In this document: piece by piece, positions 49,814-60,800 of the stretch
Layout of the letters: every line of letters begins with the position of its first letter
How positions within the stretch are numbered: the stretch's first letter is position 1
DNA from: Rhynchonema sp. JSB1_4
Taxonomy: Eukaryota; Nematoda; Chromadorea; Monhysterida; Xyalidae
Length of the DNA: 64,000 nucleotides
NCBI GenBank assembly: GCA_030248065.1
Contig: JASAMV010004335.1
Location: forward strand, 47,946 to 111,945
Direction of reading: 5' to 3'
Translations under genes and position numbers: made by a program
The notes under the pieces: model-generated
Seen by the model: only the letters and a program-made list of their open reading frames with translations
The model's database searches: none
What the model was told of the DNA's origin: nothing

Positions 49814-52800
49814 AGTGGTGAACTATGTCTATTTGCTGTCGATTATTATTGTTCCGATGATGGTTTTGGTGATGTTTCACTTCCCTTTGTCGATTTGTGG
49901 CAGAGTTTCTGTCTGAAACATCAGCCATGCTCAGATGCGGCGTATGCCATGGAATCAAACTTTGTGACTTGTCCTTGGATCTACAGTATTGTCTTGGCCA
50001 GTGACTGTGAAGGAATATTTTTGATCAGCCTAGCGTGATCGAATTTTGATTACGTATTGGTTGGATCATGTGCATGGGAGCATAAATTAAGATAAACAGT
50101 TAAAAAAATGAAAAATGCATAACCAGCGAGTTTTTTCAATTTGCATTTGAAGCTTTCAATTTGTTTTTGGCAAAATCATTTGCCCGTGCGCTTATGCACT
50201 CCACAAGACGTGAGGTCGGCAACGTGCACAGTGGAAGCATTTTATGCAGTCTTTAAACCGGGCAACCGGATATCGCATGCTCTCAGAATCCGGCCTTTCG
50301 CAATAAAATGTGACTATATACGATGAGTGATCACAAAAACATCGTTCAAACAAAATGAAATGCGTTTAAATTGTGAGAATTATTTTTTAAAAATTTGCTT
50401 TCGGGAACAAACTCGAGCTTGTGCAGACTTACGCTCCCCCTTTTGATCAGGCAACGGCAGAACATTTTGGTAGGGAATCCAACCAGCTCGTCAACCAACA
50501 TCCATGTCTGAAACGTTTCACAAAAGTTTCATCTGTCAGCGAGCTGGTTCTTGTCTCAGTCTCACTGCCTTTCATGATCAAAAGGGTGAGCGTAAGTCGG
50601 CACAAGCTCGCGTTTGTTCCTGAAAGCAACTTTTCAAAGACAAATTCTGACAGTTTTAACGTGGTTTATCTCGTTTGATCGTTGTTTTTGTGACCGTTGG
50701 ACATAAACAGTCTAACTGCGTAGTAAAAAAGCAAGCATGAGATATACGGTTTCCCGCTTTAAGCCGCCTCTTGATCAAAGAGAACAAAGTTTTATGAACG
50801 AAAATTGAGTTGAACCTTGAATGACCAGCAGATGGCCACCCACATTTACAGTACATTTTAACGTCAGGCCAATTTCGGTTCCTTCTTGCAAAGCCTGGGT
50901 CACTACTCTGCTATAATGGGCTTCAAATGGGGTGATTCAGCGTGCGGTATCTTGTTTCTCGTCGAAGTAGTGCTTGCCTCTCCAAGCATAGTTCCTTCCG
51001 GAACAAACGGAATTAGGCACGGAATGTGCATGCTGGCAATGAATTCATGAAAATCGGATTTGACGTACACTGTGGTTGATGTATGGTACGTCAGTATGTC
51101 TTATTGTAACACCGCTGAATCATGGAGAAAACAAACGCTTTTCGTTTATAAGGTTCATCTTGTGCATAACTGAGACGTCCTTTATGAGGAATAAACAACA
51201 AATAAATCCCACAAGAAATCTAAGGAGCAGCTTTGAACAAAAATGTGAGCGCTCACTTTGTTTGCATATGTTTTTGGCAATTCGGGGTGTGGTGGTTAAT
51301 GACAGCTATAACCCGCATAATGTTAGTCACACCAGTGTTCGGTCAAAAAACACAGACACCTGCCGTCGCTGCAAGGGTTGACAGAACGACAAATTTAGAT
51401 GAATTCACAAACAACCGTAAATTTGAAAGCAGTTTCTACGCTGGTCAAAATTAGGCGTCCAACTGTATTGCAAAATATTGACAAGTTGGGGCAGGCCTTC
51501 AAATTTGACACCAACGCTCTGACGACCTCTGTAATTCTGGATTTGCTTGTTCGCATGACTGGGCGCATAACAAGGTTTCACAGACATGGGGAGTTTTACT
51601 TCACCACCTGTATCATGTTAAAAGTCTCAATGACTTTTCAAGACGAATTTTGTTCGCACAATCGTTGTTTGTCAGTAGGTACATTGTACATATGTGACAC
51701 TTTTGTGAATTTCACCCATGTATTCATGTGGTATAACGCGGGTGCGATAAAAAATAGAAAAGTCGTACTTAGGACCCCGCACATGATGATCCTAGTGTCA
51801 GGTCAGATGTTGGGTACAAAACGTGCTATACTGCTCGGAAATGTATTTCGTGCTGCAGCACAGAGCCTTCCAGCCACAAGGTAACCAGTAAAACACAGTT
51901 GTTTGTGGAATGATGAAGACAGATTTATGAGATTCGGGGACAAACTCATCGCGATGGATGATGCGAGTGCGCCCCCGGCCATCAAAATGTGGCGCGTTTG
52001 TTTTGACGGAGATATTGGCTCTATGGCGGGGGAAAGATGTCGGGTACCGCATATGGTGGTTTCTCACTTGACTTGGGAAGCCTTATCTCTCTTGCTTGCT
52101 CGGTGTAGGTCATGAGATAGAGTTGATATTGTAACCTGAAGCGCTGACAAAGAAATCCTTTCAATTGGACAGATTACCATCGATATGATTTGGTCAGGTG
52201 AACGTCCAATGAACGGTGTACCAGCTGTATGGCATCTTTCTGCGGGCTGTTATTGTGTCTACAGTCCAACCTCCACATGGTGAATCAATTCGAGGCGGAT
52301 ATTCGCTCAGTACAGAATATGCTCGCCATAAGTACAATAGTGCACTGACTGTGTGCAACGAAAGGCTTTAGAGCACTTAGGTTGGGGACCGCAAGTTCAC
52401 TACAGCAGAATGGCAACCAAAAAGTTATTTTTAGTAAGGGAAGACAGTGCATTTCGGCACAGTGCTACAGTTCACATTACACACTTATCAAGACTCCAAT
52501 CGGCTTGGCCCAGCGCTCTGGACTCCACAGTTCCGGATTTTTTTCGGTCTCCCGGGAACGAAATTTGAATTTAATGCGAAAATTGACTTTTTTGTCTTTT
52601 AGAGAACGGCGGCTGGGGAATTCAGTGTGCCATGTGAGTGGACTAAAATCTGCGAGTCGACCGAAAATGGCGGCATTTATCACGCTTTTTGACTTATTGT
52701 GAAGTGGTTGACATACAGTATTTGACTAATATACTTGTATTCGAGCAAGACACACAATATAACGAGGTGTCAGTCGAGTGTGCCGACAATTTGCGTTAAC

Positions 52801-54784
52801 CACTTCACAATCGGCTGCTTTGTCGGGTAATTGTGGCTTACCGGACGCACTTTATACCATAATGCCCAAAGCAAAAAGCCACTTGGTTAAAATTTATCGA
52901 TAATCTACGAACGAGTATTCCAGCACCTAATAAGGAAGTTTATGTGGGACTCTGGCTAAAAAACGGCTGATGCAAACACCTCGGCGGACTGATTTTTGCG
53001 AGTGGCTTTTTAAATTTAGTTGCAAAGTGGCTCAATTTATTAAGAGCGACTTTTGAACGTCGGCCAAAAACCAAAGTGCGGTGATTGGCCAAGATGAATG
53101 AGTTGTGATACGAATGGTTGCTGCCAGCCGCAGATGCTAACGAAGTGATGTTCTTTCTCCCCTCTCTCGAAACGGGTGATTATGCAAACAAGACAGCGTT
53201 TGAAAAACAGCAACAAAAAGAACTGTTGTAGCAACTTTTCCCACAGGATTTGTAGTTTTTTTTGGCATTTTGCAAGTGCCTGTTTTGTCCAGCGTAAAAG
53301 TTGTTTTAACGGTATGGCTTGTGCTAAGCGCTGAAAGGTCGAGAATGGTTCAAAGTGAAATAAAATTTAGTCTTATTTCAGGCTAATTTGTTTCAATAAT
53401 TTTGTTACAAACGACGTCAAGGCGGGCACTTTTGAAGAAACAAAGCTCATTTTTGTTGCGTTTTTTTCGCCACCTGTTTTACAACACCATGGCTGCCTCA
53501 CTGATTCAACACATTTAGCTTACTTTTTGGAACGTGGGCATAAAATGGAATTGATGTTTTTGGTGTGTGACTGACAGGCAACATAAACAGATGACACAAC
53601 AAAAAAGTGCAGAGAGGGGTCAAGTCAAATGTGTTCCAAACCAAGAATCATTGATCTTGGTGAGTAGGGTCTGTATTCCAAAATGTTCAAAAGCGCTCAA
53701 AAATAAACTAGCGTCGAACATGACCACACATCATAATTATTAATGAACGCGTTGAAAGCTGTTGGCTGCGTGAAACGTGAACAATTGCTGGTTCCTGAAC
53801 CACTGGAAATATTGCCACCCACGTCAATCGTAGGATGGCATTAGCTAAGTTTGTAGGAGCTTTCCACTCAAGGCCCCCGCAAATAAATTGCTGGTAAGAA
53901 TGAAAAGTAAAATTTCGGTAAATTTGACAACGAAAAGTGCCGATTTCCCATCACTTTCCGGTTAGTGCTTCGGGCCTGCAAGTGGAAAACTCCGGGATCA
54001 ACATGTCAGTACCGTATTCTTCAACTTTTTTGTTTTGACGGAACGCCCGGAACCAGAGATGATCGTTTAATCTTCATCGTGTTGTGCTTGTTCGATCCCG
54101 ACCGAGACGACCGGTCGAATGTAGCGGGTCAGCTGTGTTTCACTGTCAACATCTGCACAAGACCAAGAAAAATATTGTTTCGAACACATAACAAAAAAAG
54201 TGTCTGGAAGTTGGTTGCTGGATGTTTGTGCTTCGAGCACATTCTTCGAGAAATGCATTGCCATTCGTCAAGAATGCATGTTACAGGCATTTTATGGCAA
54301 CATTACGTATATCCATTAACCCGATGTTTCATGATCAAAATACGGCGGTGGCGCAATCAAGAGTGGTAGAGCAAGAAACGGAGGAACTAAATCTAATCTG
54401 CATGAGCAAAATAAAAATTTCGATCTGAGCAAAACTATACGAAATCTACACAGCTGACAAATTGATTGTGCAACAGAGGATCAGGCCGCTCGCTTGTCGC
54501 AATATACAGGTGCAATGCAAACAACAGTTGCAGGCCATTTGTTACACGAGATGATTTATGATGGACCTTCGTCGTCACAAAAGAAGTCAACATTGTGCCA
54601 ACATTACATAACTTGTAATCTGCGAAGCGCGAGAATGGTCCACCTTTATGTTCGTGTGAAACACTGACGATCTTTTGGTGACGGCCTTGTTGATCAAGAA
54701 TGAAATGTCACGAAACGATCACGAGGAACAAGACATTATGACTCATTTACAGCGCATTATTTCTGGGCGTGGCTAAGAGCCTAA
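49814..54784. other. Intergenic region upstream of the channel
   Basis: Five kilobases with scattered reading frames up to 161 codons (51399-51884), none with a recognisable domain. It holds one palindrome (50257-50758) and a small inverted-repeat element with GTTGACGCA-type ends (52695-52813). The channel promoter should lie at its left end. Confidence 0.5.
50257..50758. repeat. Palindromic element flanked by TTAA
   Basis: Arms match from ACCGGGCAACCGG and its inverse through CGAGCTTGTGC / GCACAAGCTCG to the centre near 50505. TTAA at 50253-50256 and 50759-50762. Confidence 0.6.
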
Positions 54785-54952
54785 TGTGACACCTCTAAAA
54801 TAAGCCGGTTCGAGTACCAGCGGTGATAATATTGAGGTCGGTCGGTGTCCGGATCGTCAGCGTACGACGGCTAAAATTAATAAACTTTTCCTGTTCCTTT
54901 TTCTTTTTGTTTTTGGTTTTTGAGTGGTGCGTCGTACACAGAAACTGTGTAC
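54785..54952 (-). repeat. Second LTR copy (visible matching part)
   Basis: This stretch matches the LTR at 63832-64000 almost perfectly. The LTR probably continues to the right beyond 54952, but the only other copy is cut there, so its boundary is unknown. Candidates are CA followed by pyrimidines, for instance near 55561. GC-rich short inverted repeats at 55000-55130 may belong to it. Confidence 0.75.
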
Positions 54953-56221
54953 GCCCGTAAACGGGTGCTTGACACGTAATAGTACAGGTGCACAGGAAAA
55001 TTGGGCCTTACGGCCCGGACAAAAGGGAACCCACAGAGCTCGGGCCAGCGGCCCGGCACACAAAAGACAAATGGGGCTTTTCAGCCCCAACAAAAGTTGG
55101 AAGACAGTTTATGGGTCCTGGCCACGGACCCGGGAAAATTCACAGTGCCTCGAGGGGTCAGATTCACACGTGTCTCAGCACAAAATTATTGTTCCAATTG
55201 ATTCAGCTCTGCTTTCAGCGAGCTAAGGCCCAAGTTTTTGATTCAAGAAAATTCAAAGTCACAGAGAGCGGAACGGGCCTGGTGCACTTTCTATTTCTTA
55301 ACGCGCGGATTCAAAATTATTTTCAGACGTCAATTTCAAGTTTTCACAAGGCTCACAACTGCCGAAAGAACGCTCCGAAAAAGGATAAGACGCAAAAAAA
55401 GCGAATGATCCCCGGTAGATCTCGAGTAGCGGAATTCCTGAGTTTTTATATTGGCCTTTGCCTGAATCACCCGTCTAGTCGGTGTCTATCCCTGTTTGGG
55501 TTATAAGAACACTTCGATGTTTTTGTTCCCAAGCTAAAATTGAGAATTGAAAGTTCGTTGCATCTCTTGTTTTGTACTTTTGATATATTTTCTTCATACT
55601 TAGCATACATTCCTTAGATACGGTGACCTATCATGTATTTCGAAATTCGCAACCCACCAATTTTTCCACATTCCAGCCTTCATGCGAACAACATCAAGTC
55701 CAAATGTTGTGTCTGCTTTAACTTCAATCCCGATGCCGAAAAGTTCCAATTCATTATCTTGGTCCCACTTTCTGTGGTTACTAAGTGACCGCACGTGCGG
55801 TTTTCACTGGTCTTCAGCCAAAACATGATTGTGCTATATCGAACCGCATCAATAATCTGCCGACACCAACATATAGGTGGTGCGTGGAAACCACGCACCT
55901 AATAATTTATGTATAATACACGTGCCATTATACATATACATATACATACAGTTTGTGACTTCACATTACATGACACGTAGAACGTTATTCAGTGGAGGTA
56001 GTGACAGAATGCAACCGCAATCAATATTGTGGCACTCACTCACATCGAAAATCCCGTTCCAGAACTTGACTGCACCTGAGCATTATGTTACTTTACAGGC
56101 TATGAAAAGAAAATGAAATGTGCATCATGAAATCACTGTTGTCATGCGACACCCCCCAAGAACGATATGACTCGCCTCGAGTCATTGACGCGTCCAAGTC
56201 CGTACCCGCGTGTGTCAATGT

Positions 56222-57861
56222 TCATTGTTGAGGCGATGTAGGTCCCGGCGAATTTAACACCGAACTCGACACCGAACCTGGTGTTTGCTGGGTATTGTAC
56301 ACGGGATTTAACACTCCAACCAACGAAGGGAAGTGTTGTTGGTAGGTATTACCTTGCCCTTGAGTGGGCATGCCGGGCGTAGCAACTTGTTGTGGTTGTT
56401 GGTGCTGCTGTTGAATCATGATCGCTCGTGGCGCGTACATGGGTGACTGGGGTGGCGGCGGCGGTGGGAAGCCGTGTGGCATGGTTCCCGGTGGCGGCGG
56501 TGGCTGTTGCTGATGCCAACCAGCTTGTGCTGCCTGAATGGCCTGTTGTTGTTGCGCTTGCAACTGCTGCTGTGCTTGCACATGTTGTAGTTGTGCCTGC
56601 ACCTGCTGTGCGTGCTGCTGCTGCGCCTGTTGTTGGTGCGCCATGTAGGCCTGCTGCTGCCAAATTTGCCACGGCGCGAAACCGGGCTGCGCCTGATTCG
56701 ACTGGGCGGCCTCGCTAGCCTGCAGTGCCATCTGTTGGTGCGACGGCTGGTTCCAGCTGGGTTGCTGGTTATTCGTCGACGCGTCGGATTGTTGGGGGCC
56801 GTCGAATCCGCCACTTCCTGTGATGTGAGCATTGCATTTCCCGAAATCTAAGCGTTGCCTAGATTTAAATGCATTTGAACATGTTAGATAGACGGACTTA
56901 CGCAAATAGCGGTCAGCGTTCGCTTCGGCCTGAGCCGGACTTTCCAATCGCAAGTCCGCGAATCGTAGTTCCGGGCCACCGCCTCTCGACCTTCCGCCTC
57001 GAAATCGGGCTCCACGTCCCCTTCGTCCACGTCCACCCCCTAAATAATGTAGGCAAGGGTCCTCTGTCCTTGTTGGGAGCAAAGTTCAACTTTGTTTAAT
57101 TTGTTGGAATTAGTAACCTCGTCCGCGCCCTCGTGTGCCCGTCAGCGTACCAACGGTAGCGATCGTTCGGCTGACCGGTGCCGCGCTTGGCATGGTCAGG
57201 CACTCGATGTCGACTTTCAGTCTGCCTGTACCTTCGTCGTACCACTCGTTGGTGTCGCTTGGTAGGGTCGCAACCGCATCGAAGTAGTTTTGATGCTTGC
57301 AGATCACCTGTAATTATTAGAACGCCTTATGGTACAGAGGTAATTCTCTAGGTGTCTTCTTAAGATGCCTGTTATTCAACTCACGCCATTATCGGAGGCC
57401 TCCTTCAAGTACTTGCGCATATATTCGATGTGGCGGATTGTGAATGCGTTCATTACATAGAAGTTGGCACATTTCGCACGCGTGATGGCCACCAGGTTGC
57501 GTTGTTCGTCATCCACGTATCCAACGTACTTACTCAACAGCGCTTTGTCGGCGGGAGGGTCGAGTTCATCCGCTTCGGCAGAGCTGCGTACGAAAGATGT
57601 GATGACGACTTGGGACTCGTTCCCCTGAAATATCAAGGCAATAAGTTATAACACAAGTCCTGTTGCTTCATTTCTTAATCATTCTTGGAATGTAACCTGC
57701 ATCTTGTTCACCGTGAGATTCATAAATGGGTCGAATGGGACATCAGCGGCGCGTAGTTGTTTCACTATTTCGGCCCGTTGAGCCTCGTACATGCACTGAA
57801 CACGCAGTACGTCAGGCGGAAGGGGTTTGTCGGGATCAGCGCCCTTTCGAGCCATTTGGAT
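56222..57861 (-). CDS. UPF1-like SF1 helicase, last five exons, 5' part missing
   Basis: C-terminal end of an SF1 RNA/DNA helicase. Exons: 57861-57697 (open to the upstream retroelement frame), 57624-57385, 57307-57118, 57039-56902, 56817-56222 (TGA). All four junctions keep phase with GT-AG introns. Seen: MYEAQR and, across the first junction, NKMQ|GNESQVVITSFVRS (motif V region), then DEQRNLVAITRAK (motif VI). After the helicase core come an RGRGRG / GGRGRRGRGARFRGG tract and a roughly 190-residue Gln/Pro/Ala-rich tail. No Walker A or DExx motif lies in the window, so RecA1 is absent here and would have to be right of 64000 or lost. With the upstream frame it forms one continuous reading frame. 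Confidence 0.75.
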
Positions 57862-60800
57862 CTGCAATTGCATACCCTTATATGTGTTTATTGCTGCATC
57901 CAGATACACATCTGTGGTGTATGCTGGGTGTACCACGCATAAGGAATCAGCCACCGGTATACAGTCGTAAGCTAACCCCAAATTTGTTCCCTCGTTCAGT
58001 AGAACCGGTTCAATCGCTGAATTTACGACGCGCAAATTTAGTATTTGATCTTCTGGGTTATATATACCTGGGATAACTAAAATACTATACTTTTCGAAAT
58101 TTTGCTGTGTGCCAACTACATATACACATGGGGTGTCAGAAATCGGTTGTTTAAAATGTGTTGGGATCATCTTCTCTGCCCGAGGTGCTAGTTGGGTTGT
58201 ATGAATTATGGGTAGTTTGGTGGGTTTCGCGGTTCCCAAGTACTTCGGGTTTCTAAATAGAGCTATGCGTGCGTCTCCAAATTCAACGTAACCCTCATTC
58301 AGACACAGTTTCATAGCCGGTAGCTTACTTAGGACATCTGTGCCGAAAAGACATAGGTTTGGTCCTAATGAGCGGACAACGTGAAATTGTATATACAGTG
58401 TTTCGTTGCCTATTGTTACTTTAATTGTTGTGCTGCCTAAGATGTGAAGTGGATTGCCATCCACTCCTTTGATGGCTTTCAATGTAGGCGGGTCTAATTT
58501 GGTAATGCCCAAAATATTAGTCACGTTTTCAGCAACGACACTACATCCGGCACCGGAATCTAACAGGACAGGGATTGCCCATTTATCATTCATGTCGATT
58601 GCTATGCGCGGGATGTACGGTGGTTCATTTGGTGACAAATTAAATGGGAGTTCATTAAACAAAGCTGGGTCAGTCGACGTGATGTTTGCGACGGTTGATT
58701 CGTCACTATCAGAGTCCATTGAAGGAGCGTCGGAGTCCGGGTGTGAGTGCGGCAAAGCATCTACGTTTTGGTCAAATTCATGGTTCCATATTGGGTTATA
58801 AGGCAATGCATATTGTTGCACTCCGAACTGTGCCCAACCCTGACGTAGATTTAGCGTGAGCGCTGGAAGGTGGTACAGCAAATCATTGCCCAGTATGACC
58901 CTAGCAACACCCGTACTTTGTATGACTCCGAAGGTGGCCTGATAGTAAACGTCATGCACCGTGAAAGCAGTGTGACATCTTCCAATTATGTTCAAAGGGT
59001 TTCCGTCGACGGTGAATGCCTGCGTTTGAAGAGGGGTCTGGTCAAATTGCAAGTGTTGTGCCATGCTGAGGCAAATGAATGAACATGCTGAACCTGTATC
59101 AATCATAACTGAGGTCCAATCACCTTCAAATTTAAGTTGGATTATGGGCAAATATCTGGTAACCGCCAACGGGTAATTTTCGGCATCCAGGACATTGTCC
59201 GGTGGGTTGTGGTTAATGAGGGCGACTGATGGCCAAACTGGAATGTCTCCCACGGTATAACTCATGGGACGTGCGGTTCTGCCCTTAATTGCTAGTCTTT
59301 TATTGGTCAAATTGTTTGAGTGGTGCGTTGTTGCAAGGTCCCCTGCAACGTTATCATTGACGTCATCTGTCACGTCGGTGATAGTTACGGTTTGAGTATT
59401 TCGGTTCAGATTTGGCATGGGCTGCATATTTACAATATTTATGACTGGTGTATTGTTGTGCGTGCGTTCGTCATCCTTCTTTTTATCCCATTTCTCTTTC
59501 ACTTTGTCCATCCAATACGCTATGTTGCAGAATTCGAGGTAATTGATTACCCAAGTTGGGCAACAACATTTTAATAAGAAAAACAGAGAAAATGCGACAC
59601 ATACAATGAAAATCCAAAATTGTTTCCAACTAAATCCTAAACCAGCCAAAAAACTGAATTGCCCGTGCTCCATTATAGTAGATGCCACGTTATTTAAAGC
59701 TGAGGCTGAGTGATGGTCATCCTGCAGTGATTCTGGTTTATAACCAAGTGAGGTCCAAATATTTTGTTGCAGTTTAACCGCTCGCCAAAGTTCGTTGATG
59801 TCAACATGGTGGTCGAACTCGGAAAAATTGTACATTACCAACTGATGAAAAATCACCGGTTGCTGCAGGTGATGATGTATGAGAAAAGAGATGTTTCCCA
59901 ATAAGGATGGCATTGCAGAGTAATCATTTGGCTGCAAAAGACGCAAGGTGCCTGTATTTCGGGTGTATAAATATTTCACACCGTTAATTGCCACTGGGGA
60001 TTGTTCAACCAATCCGCAGTCGCGTGGCAGAGCTTGGTGCGTAATCATATTTGTCGTTGGATCTAAATAGCCTGTCATGTTTTTCCCATGTGCAGCAAAT
60101 TTTATAGGGATACTGTCAGTACAGGATTGATTCTGCGCCAGCAGTGTGTATCCTTCATCAATTGCGAAGCATGGGAACGTTTCCAAAATACTGCCTCCCA
60201 GACGGGCATAAATTAAGTCATTATTTAGCATAAATCGTGCCGCACGCGTGGGATCGGCTAACAACGCAGCATATACGCCGGCCGTAACTTGTCTGAGTGC
60301 CATGCAGGTTGACCTCATACCTAAGCTAAATTGCGTATTGATTAATTGATGTGTGTTTATGTTTATTGCTTGTAATTGTGCTGCTAGTTGAGAAGAAGAC
60401 ACCAAACCCTCGTCATGAGTGGTGTCACGTTTTTCTCTTAACTGCGCGTGCGCTTTGAAGCGATAGTTAACTGTATTGCTTGCAAGTTTCACTACGACGG
60501 ACTGATCACTCATTATTACAATTTGGTCGTCGCAGTTTCGAAACTCTTTAGCTTGAGTAAAAGTGAGTGCCAATGTGAGATCATCGGACAGCCATTGGTC
60601 TCCTCGTAAGGTACCGTTCATGGTGGTCCAATACACGAATTCGCACTCTTCAGTTTTGTTGACTGGCCACACCAGAGCATCACCGTCCGTCATTGTGCAC
60701 TGACCTTTTTTGTATTCACAACCTGACATGTCAACTGCCGTGGAGGTGGGGTGTGTTTGGCCATGTTGGGTATATACATAAGCAGGGCTAAGAAAACAAT

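Noticed and set aside
51399..51884. 161-codon plus-strand frame
   Set aside because: No recognisable motif and it contains a dispersed repeat motif; kept only as an unexplained open stretch.
53965..54369. 134-codon plus-strand frame in the intergenic region
   Set aside because: No domain, no splice context, composition like non-coding neighbours.
54988..55506. 172-codon plus-strand frame next to the second LTR
   Set aside because: It begins in short GC-rich inverted repeats, is on the strand opposite to the element's genes, and shows no domain.
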